The notes below the pieces were generated by a model. The model was not told where the DNA came from. It saw nothing but the letters and a program-made list of their open reading frames with translations, and ran no database searches. DNA of 64,000 bases from Polytrichum commune (taxonomy: Eukaryota > Streptophyta > Polytrichopsida > Polytrichales > Polytrichaceae), in NCBI GenBank assembly GCA_950295325.1, contig OX485803.1, positions 10,974,001 through 11,038,000 of the forward strand, in the 5' to 3' direction. Within the stretch, counting starts at the first letter, position 1. Every line of letters starts with the position of its first letter. Shown here piece by piece: positions 43,543-55,681 of the stretch. The position numbers were made by a program, and so were the translations under genes.

Positions 43543-44715
43543 GAGCATCACCAATGGGCGCCCGTCAAATGTTCTCGTCAAAGGCCATTTGAAGGGCCCC
43601 CGGGGCATTGCATGCACAAGTGGCATGGGGAGGTGCCGGGAAGTAGCCTCAATGCAGCACCTGCCATGCAGTCCCGGTACCCATTCCCACGGCCATGGTG
43701 GCGTCGCGGGCCGGCCAAGGTGGCTTGAGCAAGGTAGCCATAGAGGCATGGGCCGACTCCCATAGAGTAGTCACACTAATGTAGACCTTGGGTAACTCAC
43801 CAACTAATTCAATTATTAGTTAACTAGTCGCCTTTCATAACTATAGTTGTTCATGATTTGACCTACCAAAAAATGTAGTTAATTATAATTCTTTTAAATT
43901 AAATTTGCCAAAAATAATAGTTAACTATAGTTATATTTAGTTAACTAAATATCTAGTTAGCTCAAGTTGAGCACAACCTGTTCACGGATTTCTATTGTAA
44001 TGTTGTAGTGTCACTAGTGTGTTATTTGTGTTGGTGGTGTACATGGAGATTGTTCTAGAGCCCAACATTGTGACGTATAGCATTGAGCCCAATCTATTGT
44101 AATGATCATATAAGGGCATTTCTTGATGATCCTCAGTGGCTTGAGCATATTAGAGACCCTCAATTGAAGCAAATCAAGAGGCAAAGTTCTTTGAATATAT
44201 AATGCTACTTGGAATTTTTCTAGTTAACTATAGTTGTTCCCTAAAATGTATTGAAAAAAAATCTAGTTAACTATAGTTATTATGGCAGTTCTCCAAGGCA
44301 TGCACTAATGTGACTAATATGATTGTGATTAAGAGTGAAGATGGAAAAAAAAAACCTAGCATGAAGATACAAAACGACAAGCAAAAAATCACACCAACAT
44401 GAAGACATGAAACGGAGACCAAAAAACCAAGCCACCATCTAGACACAAGATAGAGACCAAAAAATCAGGCCAACATCAAGACACGAAACAAACACTAAAA
44501 AGAATCCTTGGCCTTCCCGCCTCTACGACTGCCATCATGGCGTTGACTACGTCTAGCGGGAGGAACAAGGTTCACGGCAAAGGGACAAAACTTGCCGAGA
44601 CGAGGAGGTATTTGACGAGACACATGAGACTAACGGGAGTCTTCCCAAGCCCGTTGAGGTGCGCCAAAATTGCCATGCCCGCCAAGCACCATTGGCGGGC
44701 GCGTTGTGGATGCTC
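43543..44715. mobile_element. Harbinger-like non-autonomous element, 1.17 kb
   Basis: The ends are GAGCATCACCAATGGGCGCC at 43543 and, inverted, GGCGGGCGCGTTGTGGATGCTC ending 44715. TAA stands outside both ends (43540-43542 and 44716-44718). Ends of the type GAGCATC-(C)AATGG flanked by 3-bp TAA are seen in plant Harbinger-related MITEs. The inside is AT-rich with TAGTTAACTA palindromes near 43820-44290 and no transposase frame. A 62-codon frame at 44537 runs into the right end and is not a convincing gene. Confidence 0.6.
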
Positions 44716-45076
44716 TAACATGTAAGAATAACAGTAATGCAAACCTTGCCAATTGCGAGCACCATTATAGTTGGATGGCCTCAACAGAGACTGTAACAAA
44801 TAATAACAAAAAACATGTGTGTGAACAACACTTCAATGAAGTGTGGGCCAACTATATGGCATTGATACATTGATACATTCACTGATACATACCATACAGT
44901 TGGCCCGCACTAATATATCGCCAATCCACACTATTTTGAATATTCATGACAATAATAACAAAGTACAATAACTATATTCAACCATGGTTATTATATGGAT
45001 GGATTAACAAAGTTACAAGGTCTTGTAATATGGTTTTGATCTAAGGTAATTTGCATGGGTAAAGAGGCGACCTATT
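44716..45076. other. Short spacer, no gene seen
   Basis: AT-rich sequence with a TTGATACATTGATACATTCACTGATACAT micro-repeat near 44860-44890. Confidence 0.4.
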
Positions 45077-45978
45077 TTGCAAAGACAATCTCATTGTTGG
45101 GAATTGAAATCTCATCTATTCGAGGCTTTGGTGTTTCAAACTTTCACATTTGGCACTAAAATTCGGGGTGGTGACTTGGAAAAATCTCTTTGGAAGGTTT
45201 TCAAGAAGGGCATGAAGATGCATATTGATGTCTCACGTCAAAGTGCGTTCTTTGACAACCTATCATATTTTGTTGGCCGGATTTGGAGAACCTCCCATTA
45301 AATTACACACTCTCCAGCTCACGATAGGCTTTCAACAATGGCTCGTCCATGTATCCCCCTCTTGGTTAGTTAGTAAGTAGCCTCACTTTCCTAACACCTG
45401 GTCAAATATGGATTTAACACATGGCACAAATTGATGACCATATGGAAGACATCATGGATCTATCTCACTAGGACACCCATGACAACCCAACCACATCTAC
45501 AATAACATATGATGGTATCAAGGATTCCTTTCTTGCCAAAGAGTAGAACTCTTTACATCTCTCATGGAAGAAACTAGATTACCTCCACCTCAAAGATTTT
45601 CTCAAATACGAACTTGAATTGTACTTGAAGAAGCAACCATTAACACTACCACAAGGCAAGATCATTGCCGCTTACCACACCTACAATCATAGATTAGCCA
45701 GTGAAATTGGATGATGCTCAACCATCTCTATCTCTAGAGATACTAGACTATGCCACTTTTGCTTCTATGATGCAGTTGAAAATGAGGCACATTTTACATT
45801 GGAATGTCCCTTGCATAAGCCCATTAGAGATAAATTTCCATCATTATTTGAGAATGTAGTCTCAAGGAACCTCAAATTTTTCTTTCAATTAGACCACCAA
45901 GTTGATATTGGCCTCTATCTCATGGAGGCTACTGCACTCTGCCACTCTAGAGAATTAGCTAGTTTGAAATCATCATGA
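45077..45978 (+). pseudogene. LINE (non-LTR retrotransposon) 3' fragment
   Basis: Broken frames encode the C-terminal part of a LINE reverse-transcriptase protein. FGTKIRGGDLEKSLWKVFKK lies at the 5' side (45077-45301). A stretch with LHLSWKKLDYLHLKDFLKYE and AAYHTYNHRLASEIG follows, and then the zinc-knuckle-like RLCHFCFYDAVENEAHFTLEC with CPLHKPIRDKF (45745-45830). Stops interrupt the frame: TAG near 45545 and TGA near 45712, the latter where the family has Arg (CGA to TGA). It ends at TGA 45976-45978. The RT core itself is missing. Confidence 0.75.
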
Positions 45979-46475
45979 TGTACTTTCAGTCCCATTAACT
46001 TTTTGACTTCCTTGACTTTAAATCCAATATCATTTCATTTCATATTTTTGCACCTAGCTAGAAGTGCAGGTTGCCAAGCCGCTGTAACGTTTACAGACAC
46101 CCATTTTATAATCCCGCCTTGGCTGGCTCACAATCTCAATTGATTGCCTGCAGATTTGTCGGTAAACGAAAACAAACAGAAAAGTATGGCAAGTTGCAGA
46201 TGAGTATGAATAACTTATGTGTAGTGAGAACGTGATGTGTAAGGTGTTGACTCAAGGGCAGCAGTGTCAGTGCCCGCTGGCCCCACCAGGCGGGCTGCCC
46301 GAGACAAATTGAAGTGTCCGTTTACTTATTATTCCTGCTCCGAGCATCTTACTGCTCCGGTGGAGGATGGATGTGATCTAAACTTAACTTCAGACCGGGG
46401 GCCAAATTTAAAGCTTGCCTCCCTCTTGAAGATTAGACCTAAATTATTATGGATCTAAACAATCACATGGCGAGT
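45979..46475. other. Spacer between LINE and LTR, no gene seen
   Basis: No frame with a recognisable domain. The last five bases, CGAGT (46471-46475), are the left copy of the target duplication of the following LTR insertion. Confidence 0.45.
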
Positions 46476-49374
46476 TGTGAGCCCTAGATGGTGCCCACAA
46501 TTGTTCTTGGACCAAAGATGTAACTAGGAATTAGACTTTGACGTTTACTTTACATTCAAAAACATAAAAAGAGTGAAGCTTGGTTTTGGTAGTTACAATT
46601 GAGTTTAAAGTAGATAGGCGTTGAAGTTACTGGTAATTCTTTGAGAATTGGATTTTGAGTCGAAGAGTAGTGGGTGAAATTAGAATTAAGGGTGGGGTGA
46701 TAACTAGTGGTTAATTGAGTTGCGTAGTTAAATTAATCCTTGGCCATTAGTTTAAGCTCAGATTGGCTGGATTGGTTCGGGTTAATCAAGCATGGGCCAG
46801 GATATTGTCCATTGTGGGCACTATGGTTAGTTGTTTTAGGGGAGAGGTCACTGTGACCTAGCAAAAGTCGGATCCAGGCAAGCCAAGGTTCGGAGGCTGG
46901 ACGAGGAGCCCTCTCGGGAGGTGTCTCAGGAGGGCTGGGAGAAGGCCGGGTGTGGGAGGTAGGCAGATGCGGGTACAGAGGGTGATGGAAGAAGGAGAGC
47001 AATTCGGCAGTGTGGGAATGGAGGAGTGATGGCTACGCTGAAGGAATTAAAGTGTAGCTGAGGAGGATGACTATTGGGCCTCAAGGGAAACAGACTGCGG
47101 TGAAGATTGGGCAGAAAGTCGAGAACAATTCAGGCGACAAGGCGGGAGCGGCAGTTAGGAATTTGAGATCAAAGGATGACAAGTAGCTAAGATCAGAACC
47201 TAGGGAGAGCCAGTGCAGGAATGCAGCACTCTCGCGGCAATGCTGCATTCGTGAATGCTGGGTCAGCCACAAAATTCAAGCTCTTTTCTGGGTTGGGTTC
47301 TCGGATGCTGCCGCAGCTACTGCCCCTGGATGCAAGCTGAGAGGGTAGTGCCAGGATTGAATCCTTGTGGAAGCTTAGTTCCTCAATTATGAGGGAGCTG
47401 GGTGTAGGAAGAAGGGATTTCAATACCCATTCGGCTGTTGGTCGATAGCTAAGGGGTTGCGGTCTCTGGACCTGCTGAAGGAGCGGCGACTGTCACTAAA
47501 GAACCAAGGCGGTAGCTGGAAGGGAAGATCAGAGCCCCTTGACGGGCAATGACGGGCGAACCTCGGGGGCAAACATCGTAGAATTAGAGGAGACCGGTTG
47601 GGCCTGGGGGCACCAAAAAGGGGTTGATACAGACTGATTCCGAGCGGGCATAGGCTGGACTAGTTGGCATGGTGTTGGGAATAAGATGGGATGAGTAAAG
47701 AAGGGAAAGGGGTGGTAACCAACCCACAACTTGCCTTGCTCATGGCATTAGGACTTGGGAAGTTAAGGGTGGGGTGAAAAAGCAATGATCTTTGTGAGCC
47801 CAAAAGCAGGTGCTCACATGTGTTTTAAGTTTAGAATGGATAAAGGTTTTAGTTTGGATTTATTATTATTTTATAAAAACATAAAAATAGTGAGAGTGTG
47901 GGTTTTGAGTTGAAGTTGAATTTAAGCTTGAGCTAATGGTTTTTAGTGGTTTTGGGGGGGTAGTGTGTTCGATTAGAATGTGTGAAAAACCATTCAGGAA
48001 GACTTGTTGTAAGGTGGAACTGGGTATGTCTAGAATTCAGTTAGGTTGTTGTGTGGTTAGAATTGGGGAAGGGTAGTGTTCGAATTAAGATATACCACCA
48101 TCCATTTTAAGGTGGGGCCACTGTGCGCCCTAGCAATTTCCGGGCTCGGGGACTGGGCAGTTGAGTTGCGGTTCTCCCCCGAACGGGCTCTCTCTCTGTT
48201 TTACCCGAGCTTCTGTGGGCGCAACGCGGCACCGAGGTGGCTGGCAGCTCTCGGGGAGGTAAGGGAGAATTCACAATGCAGCTGCTGGGATGTTGAGGAA
48301 GGGTGTTAGGCCACCGAAGTGCCTCGGCTGGGAAGTAGGGATCAGGGGTGAGCAACCACAAGGGAAGACAGTGCAGATTCTGATGAAGGGCGGAGAGCCA
48401 ACAAAGAGCAATTGCGGGCCGAGGGGTGACTAGCTGGTGGTTGGGAAGGGTGCGAATGCAATGCGGCACCGAAGAGGATTCGGAGAAGGAGAAATCCTCT
48501 CTTTCTGAATACGAGGATCTATTCGGCAGGGATGGGCGTGGCCAGAGGTCGTTGATTGAGTAGCAATCCTGGGCGAAGTGTGAGGGGGTTACCAATCTCT
48601 GTTCGGATAATTGAAATGCATCAGGAGTCGAGGAAGCAGCTGGAAGGGAAGGTGGAGTTCTGCTCCGCAGAGAGCCAACATGGGAGGTGATACAAGTAGA
48701 GGGTGTCATCGGACCAGCAAGCCTGGAGAGAAGGCTTGGAACTAGGCCAAGGGGGATAGCGGGACCTGTGGGCATAGGTAGTTGGCTTCGTGGTTAATCA
48801 GCCGAGGTGTTGGGTTAAGGATGGACAGTTAGGCTGCAGCTGGTTGTGGCAGCCGAGACTAATCTAAGCGGGTGCTGGTTAATTGAACTACTAGGGTTGA
48901 ATTAGTGTGACTAGGAGATTAGGCTATTAAGTGGGCTAGGATTGTGAGTGTGGCTTGTAATGACCAAGTGCAAGAGGAGTATTTCTAAATACTCCACCTC
49001 TTGTACATTTAAATAAAGAGGACATATTGTATGGGGAATCATATCCTGTAGGATGAAGACTCCATCCTGGCTAAGGGTGACTGAGGATTACATGTGTGGG
49101 TTGTAAATCTTTCCCTGGACTACGACGCACACACAAAAGGGGGGGGGGTTTAGGCCTTACAATCTTGGGTATTAGAAAGCAAGGGGCTAATGAGAAAGAG
49201 CATTCATCAATGTTTTTACCTCATATCTTGAAATAAAATATCACTTGTTGATGTTGCAATGGGGAGTGGAATTATCACCGTGCCACAATGTTCACAACAC
49301 TAGTAGGTTACATGAGCCACCAGCTCTCACCCGGACTACGACGCATAAGGGTGGGGGTTTCTGGCTGACACGAG
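46476..49374 (+). mobile_element. LTR-only insertion (2.9 kb) with CGAGT target duplication
   Basis: The insertion begins TGTGAGCCC (46476), ends TTTCTGGCTGACA (49374), and is flanked on both sides by CGAGT (46471-46475 and 49375-49379), a perfect 5-bp duplication as made by LTR retrotransposons. A second LTR start, TGTGAGCCCAAAA, lies inside at 47793, and the halves 46476-47792 and 47793-48900 share diverged blocks. It is therefore either a solo LTR with an internal duplication or two LTRs fused with loss of the interior. It is the same family as the minus-strand LTR at 38108-40134. Frames inside (such as 222 codons on the minus strand at 48107-48775) show no domain. Confidence 0.7.
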
Positions 49375-49379
49375 TCAAT

Positions 49380-50039
49380 TGAGGCAACGAACCCGGAGCA
49401 CTATTTGCATCAAACCTATACAGACTCTAAGAATGCCAATTTCCTACTCAACCAGAACATACAGTAGGTACTAAAATGTCAAAAAACTCATCATTTATTG
49501 TTGTTAGGGGGGTTTTGTAGCATCGATTTGGAGGAGATTGTATCGTCTAAGTCGTCAATCGGTACACTAGAATGCAACCCTCGTTGCCAACAACCTCCTA
49601 CAACGTGAAACTCAAACTTCCATCACACGGCCCATAAAGCAAGTCTTTGGTGCGGACTACATATTTGGAGTAAGCTTCGGCGCCAACAATCACCCCCACA
49701 CCAACAAGCAAACGGGATGGTGCCACATTTAATGCCTCAATGCCACAGTATACACGGAATGGCTACACAAGTCAATATACATATTTGGGAGGCGCGCATA
49801 GACTTCATACCACAGCGAGGGAGTATCGATGGCACGTACCCTAACAACATGGCAATTCGCTTTACATACACATATGTAAGAGAGGCAATAGTGGACAAAA
49901 TCCAAGCAATGAATAACGCCACTAATCCCAACCCACTTATCACCAAAAAATACCTTACCAAGATCATGAAAGACCTCGAGAAGAAACTTGACGAGAAATA
50001 TGGCACCCTCACTACAACAATCAACATTCACACAGATTG
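49380..50039. other. Spacer, no supported gene
   Basis: A 130-codon plus-strand frame (49717-50109) exists but has no recognisable domain and runs into a dispersed repeat. Sequence such as GTCTTTGGTGCGGACTAC is unremarkable. Confidence 0.4.
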
Positions 50040-50823
50040 TTACAACCCTCGCCAACTCCCTTTAACTAACTTGCTCATTTTTATTTCTCGCAAGGGTCAC
50101 GAGCGCTAATTCTTCGCGTTCCGCCATGCTAATAATTAGCTTTCCATACAGCGGACCTTAGTTTATAGGATGGAAACCAACCCTCCTACTTTGCTTTCGG
50201 AACTCACCCCTTAATCGGTAACCAATTCTTAGATGTGAATTTCCATCCATGCAAGTCTAATATTATGTTGATCATCACGTTGCCGGAGTAACACTATAAC
50301 AATCCAAACCATATTAGGCAATTATGCCCTCACATTGGACCAAAGCCCATGGAGGCCATGTCGTTCGGCCTCGAGTGGGTGAGGCCACACCACCTCACCC
50401 ATATAAACCTCTAGGATTTTTGGCAGGGCCCTTACCCCACCCTCAAGAAACCTTTTGTTTCTCTACCAAAAGTTGGGGCCAAGTAGGCATTTTCCCTTAG
50501 CCGCTGGGGCTAGAAACCCCCAGCAGCTTTAGAACATCATAACTTCATTGTATGATCTTAGATGCTAACAAACAACCACTTTATCATCATTTACACTTCA
50601 TGTAGATATGCGGATGGTCCCCTCACTTGCCCCATTTGGGCAAGTATTGAAGGAGTTATGCATGTTCAAACCTTAGCAGTCCAAGGAGCCATTCCGAGGC
50701 CACTGCTGTAGTAGGGCGTTTGCCATATCTCTTAGCTCACACCTCCGATTGAGGTGTTTATGAGCATTCTAGAATCAACACGCCATAAGCTACTCATAGC
50801 TTATGGCCTTACCCTCGTGCCTC
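50040..50823. repeat. Dispersed repeat, copy 1 (about 0.78 kb)
   Basis: This stretch is similar over its length to 53735-54533 in the same orientation. Shared words include CGAGCGCTAA, CCAACCCTCCTACTTTGCTTTC, AGATGTG, CTTAGCCGCTG and TAGCTTATGGCCTTACCCTCGTGCCTC. It has no coding capacity. It could be an LTR or a non-coding dispersed element. Confidence 0.7.
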
Positions 50824-51120
50824 AATAAAATTTGATTATTGGGAAAAATGTTTTGAGGCAATGACTGGAAACGTTTTTTATTATTGGCGGGTTCATTGCT
50901 AAAGATAGTTGTTGTGGCTGTGTAGATCTTGATTGCATTTTTATAAATTGGTTACATATACTTTGTGTTTGTCTCTTCGTTGTGAGTTCGGTCTATATTG
51001 GGTTATATTTAAGTATATTTTACTTCCTTGAATGAAAATTTCATAAGAAAAGAAACAACTCCTCATATGGTTGAAACCAAGGTTTAAGAAGATCCAAAGT
51101 TCACAACTTATTAGAAAAAT
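50824..51120. other. AT-rich spacer
   Basis: No gene or repeat structure is seen. Confidence 0.4.
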
Positions 51121-51121
51121 A

Positions 51122-51262
51122 CACCGTTTATGGTGTTTAGTGTCACTTATTATTTGGAATTACACAATGCAATAAATGATTAGTAAATTTTACATTCTCA
51201 ATAAATAGTTATAGCATTGTGTAACTCCAAATAGTAAGTGATACTAAATACCATAAACGGTG
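51122..51262. mobile_element. Foldback MITE, 141 bp, TA-flanked
   Basis: Almost the whole element is an inverted repeat: CACCGTTTATGGTGTTTAGT at the left and the complement (ending CCATAAACGGTG) at the right, with arms of about 55 bp and a short AT-rich loop. TA stands at both ends, as with Tc1/mariner-type (Stowaway-like) insertions. Confidence 0.75.
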
Positions 51263-51263
51263 T

Positions 51264-52100
51264 AGTGAGCTAAATAGCAATAATGTAGACTTATGATTAC
51301 TATTATATTCAGTTACTCGTAAATACTAAGGCCATTTCATACTACAAATATACTTAAAGTTGGGAAGCACTATTCATATTTTCACTTTCCCACTACGATA
51401 TGGGTCAATCACTTAATCTACAAGTGAAAGTGAAGCTATTTTTTGAAAGTTAGGCCTTCGAATTCAAATGCACTTAGTATGGATTAATGGCCCCTCTAAA
51501 ATATAAGGGACATGAAATTTCCGTTGGGTAGGGTAGTCTAAGGAGGGTTGCCCTGCTTGACACAAAATGACCCATGGTTTCATATCCTTTGACATCTCCC
51601 TACCTCGAATGAGTTCGTAAGGGGGGGGGGAAATAGTGTCTTCTGAGTTAGAGACACTACGATACACACTGTACGCCCGTTGATCTTGCCCTCATGTAGA
51701 TGGAACTAGGCTACATCATGCCCATCCTTTTGTTGCCATCACATAATTTCAATCACGTATTTAAGTGACAATAAATGTGCTTATCTCATGGCTTAAGTGT
51801 TCACATGATGGTAAATCTGGATGTTGTCATTGTCCTAGCTCTATTAACGTATGTTACATGGTCAAATTATCATGACTTACATCATATGGATTAAAAAATA
51901 AAATTTAATAGCATTTTCATTGGAAAACGAAGTGGATTGTATATATAGTAAACACATTGCATTTTCATGATTTACATTTTGTGTATGTGATTGGAATTTT
52001 TCACATTATATTGAGAACCTTAGTATACATACATGAGTCCATTAATTGGTGTACCAGATTACTATGTATACTCTTTTCTCTTTACAAATTTTATATGATA
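51264..52100. other. AT-rich spacer
   Basis: No gene seen. A poly-G/poly-C tract lies near 51622. Confidence 0.4.
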
Positions 52101-52940
52101 GATGGTGGGAATTAATGGTGTTTGTTCTTTAGACATCACCACAACTTGTATTTGGTACTCCATGTGTAGTACAACACTATTTATGTAGTGTCCGCACCCT
52201 CTGAATTGATATGGTCCACCTTATTTTTTAAAACTATATTTTCAAAAGTAACTTAATAATTAATGGTATGGATGTCTATCACATCGATCTGTTGCATCTA
52301 ATAGCCGGTTTACACCATGGACCATGAAGTCGGACCATGGACTTAAAAAAGCAATACACAAAGCTTTTGGGCCCTCACTAGGTGTAAACCGAATGTGGAC
52401 TAAGAGGAATGACTATGCACCCATAAGTGAATGTGCTCATTTTTTTGTAATTTATGCCCAAAAAGGGCAGTTTTGAAAAAAATAAAGTTTGACCATTCTC
52501 TTGTCTTCTCTTGTCTTCATCTTCTCTCCCCCCCAAAAAAAAATCATTAAAATTTATTATAACAACGTTTTTAATGCCGTGGGCCCCTACCCATTTCTAC
52601 TATAGCACCTCTTTTGCCTCTCCCATTGCAAAACCCGTTGGACCATGTTAGTTGATAATGTAGGCCTTAAAATATGTCTTTTGGGGACCTCGAACTCCAT
52701 GGTCACTCTAACATTTTTTCCTTGATGTAAGCCGAAGTGGTCTCGGGACCAGTTCAATAGCCAGTCACATGTTTTATAGGGCCTTGGGACGACTTCATGG
52801 TCCATGGTGCAAACATCCCTAAAAGATTGTGCATAGTGCATGAATGATATGTGTACAACTTGTTTATAACCTTGGTTGTGCATTCACTTAAATCATGCAA
52901 TGTCAACATGTGAGTCTTAATTGATAGGTATCATGTTCTT
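52100..52940. repeat. Dispersed repeat interrupted by an insertion (paralogue at 62.6 kb)
   Basis: The outer parts, 52100-52295 and 52820-52935, match 62595-62785 and 62786-62900 closely and in order (GGTGGGAATTAATGGTGTTTG; TTGTATTTGGTA; CACATCGATCTGTTGCAT; then AAAGATTGTGCA; CAACTTGTTT). In the 62-kb copy the two flanks are adjacent. The intervening 0.5 kb is therefore an insertion. Confidence 0.8.
52308..52814. mobile_element. Non-autonomous DNA element proven by an empty paralogous site
   Basis: Terminal inverted repeats GTTTACACCATGGACCATGA (52308) and TCATGGTCCATGGTGCAAAC (ending 52814) enclose about 0.5 kb. At the empty site near 62779-62793 the flanks meet as GTTGCATGCAAAAGATTG. An imperfect duplication (CATCTAA at the left, CATCCCTAA at the right) suggests a 7-9 bp target site, as with hAT elements. 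A minus-strand 98-codon frame inside shows no domain. Confidence 0.7.
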
Positions 52941-53734
52941 TGCTCGGGGACCCAAGGGGCCTGTCACTTGGCACACAAACTAATTTAGCCAACAATATAA
53001 CACTATTTAGCCATGTGGGTCACTTCCACTGACCCTGGAATATGTCAAATCACTTTTGTGAGCCCCCTGAACAAAGAAATACTACTCGTTCATTATTTAT
53101 ACATTTAGGTTGACACTTGGAAATTTGGGTGGAGTTATAATCCTGGCACTTTCACATAAAACATTGTTCATCCCGACATTATTCACAAGAAGCATTGTTC
53201 ATCTTGACACCATTCATAGTAGAACTTTTCACTAACAATACCTATACTATCATGATATTCATACTATTCATTTTGACACTATTCACTATTCATACATGTG
53301 TCAATTTTTTCATATTATCTAAGTTTCTTCTCATGAAGATAAGATAGTCAAGGCCCATGTTAGATGCTAAATATAGAATGAATCACAACCATGTAGCTTA
53401 ACAATATTATGGAGAGGAAATTGTGGAGGGGGAGACAAAATAGTAAGCTGGAAAAGGAAGGTACTTAAGGGGGTCATCAGGGCCCAGGGAATGATATTAA
53501 GAAAGGAACTCCACTTTGAGAGATGTAACAATGTACAATTAATGGAAAGATAAATATAAGCATACCTAGGATAGTAATGTACTCCTAAGTGTTTACATGC
53601 GTTCTTCCTTTATAAAAGTGGGGGCATGTATGTAGTAGAGCTCAAGGTGGTGCTCATGACCTTCAAGAAAGACAATGCTACCTTGAGATCACAAAATATG
53701 TATAAGAAGCATGAATCACTTGTCACAATCTTTG
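52941..53734. other. AT-rich spacer, no gene seen
   Basis: Contains a simple tract of ATTCATCTTGACA-type repeats (CATTGTTCATCCCGACATTATTCAC and variants, 53160-53290). No open frame of interest. Confidence 0.4.
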
Positions 53735-54533
53735 TTAGCTCCCCTTAACCATCTTAATCATTTTCATTTCTAACAAGGGTCGCGAGCGCTAACTCTTCGC
53801 ATTCCACCATGCCAATGATTATCTTTTCATACCCGGGACCTTATAACTCATAAGAGGGGAACCAACCCTCCTACTTTGCTTTCCGGATTCACCCCTTAAT
53901 TGGTAACTAATTCTTAGATGTGGTCTTCCATTCATGAAAGTCCAATCTTATGTTGATCATCGCGTTGCCGGAGCAACACTACAACAACCCGAACTATACT
54001 AGGCAACTATGTCCTCACATTAGGCCAATGCCCATGAAAGCCGTATTGTTCGGCCTCAGGTGAGTTCAGCCACACCATCTCACCCATATAAGCCTCTAGA
54101 ACTCTATGCAACGCCCCTATCCCACCGTCAAGAAAACTTTTGTCTCTCTACCAAAAGTTGGGACCAAGTAGACATTTTCCCTTAGCCGCTGCGGTTAGAA
54201 GCCCCCAACAGCTTCAATACACCATAACTTCCTTGTTTGATGTCTAATGCTAATAAGTGACCACTCCATAATCATCTACGCTTCACATAGATGCGAATGG
54301 ACTCCTCACTTTTCCCATTTGGGCAAATAATGAGAAAGTTATGCCTGTTCAAACCTTGGCAGCCCCGAGAGCCACTCCCATGCCACTACTGCAGTAGGGC
54401 ACTGTCTCAGGACAACGCCCCACTCAAATTGCCATATCTCCTAGCTCACAGCTCCGATTGAGGTATTTCTTGAGCATTCTAGAATTAGCATGCCATAAGC
54501 TATTCATAGCTCATGGCCTTACCCTCGTGCCTC
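53735..54533. repeat. Dispersed repeat, copy 2
   Basis: Direct repeat of 50040-50823. This copy has about 35 extra bases near 54392-54426 (CTGTCTCAGGACAACGCCCC). The two copies are 3.7 kb apart in the same orientation, which would suit LTRs, but no internal retroelement domain lies between them. Confidence 0.7.
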
Positions 54534-55681
54534 TTAGTTTCTGTGGGTGGGAGGTGTTCCCAACGCTCGGGGCCCTCACCCACACTAGGATCACTTGGCC
54601 CCTCTCACCAATGGCTTCACAAGTCCCGAGTGTCACTCCGGGGTCCCCCTTGTGTCCATGGTGTTTCGGGTAGTCCTCATAGAGAGGTGCGCGACATCAT
54701 TGGCTAAAGAAGAGGAATTGAAGTTGCATTGTTTTTTATAGTAAGCTTATTATAAGTTATTATAAGAAATTTTAAGAAATGATAAATTTTGAAAAATTTT
54801 GAAAAAATTATAAGTTATAAATGATAATTTTCTTACCATGAGAATGATTTGAAATTTAGAAATACTAATTTCATTTCAAGTTGTCACCCAAATTCTATGG
54901 GAGACCAATATACACCTACAATCATTCAGCTAAGTAGAGCACATGTAAAGTTCACACTTGGACATTATCATATAATGGAATATGATGGATTATTACGACG
55001 TCGACTAGAAGCGCAAATGCAAATTGATATTCATTTGCAAATCCAAGGGTACAATATAATTTTTCTATAATATATGGAATGTACTAGACATGCAATTGCA
55101 TATTGGTAAGATTAGATCGTCATCTCCGACCTCCTTTGTACCAATATGAGAAGTAGAGATGAGCCAAAGATACCGTAATCATCTATAATATGATACAATG
55201 TTGATATGTGAAGGTTGGCTTAACTAGGATCTATAGGGCATTTAAACCTAATGAAGAGAAAACTACTAACAAACATGAGTTGTGAAGATACATAAGAAGA
55301 TACACCTGTGAAGTCGACTCTAAAGTCTTACAAGAGAAACAACTTGGGAACAACTTCATCATGTTTAGAAGTAATGAATCATGAGAACCTCAAAGATCTC
55401 ATATTTTCTTCATGAGCCGATTTAGGCGAAAGGTGCTTTGTTGTTGTTTATGCTTCAATCAGGGACTCATTTACTGCTACATAATCCATACTCATCGGGG
55501 ACATAATCTATTGCTCAAGCAACTGCCCATATCCCCCGCTCACACGGGTCACACACAACACCAACAACACCAACACTCTTGCAAGCCCGAGCCCCTTCGC
55601 GGCCCTCAAACCTTGGACCCCACACCCTACCCCTAAGTCCCCCATTGGAAGCAGCTGCCTTTTTAGAAATTTTCAAAAAAT
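54534..55681. other. AT-rich spacer, no gene seen
   Basis: Short frames only, none with a domain. Confidence 0.4.

Noticed and set aside
44537-44725. 62-codon frame in the Harbinger-like element
   Set aside because: It runs into the terminal inverted repeat and lacks transposase motifs.
48107-48775. 222-codon minus-strand frame
   Set aside because: It lies wholly inside the LTR insertion, is Pro/Ser/Leu-rich with no domain, and overlaps other frames.
49717-50109. 130-codon plus-strand frame
   Set aside because: No domain, no splice or codon support, and its end runs into a dispersed repeat whose other copy does not keep the frame. Overlapping minus-strand frames of similar length exist.
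50040-54533. Complete LTR retrotransposon bounded by the two 0.78-kb repeats
   Set aside because: No gag, protease, reverse transcriptase or integrase sequence is recognisable between them, and clear TG...CA ends with target duplications were not found.
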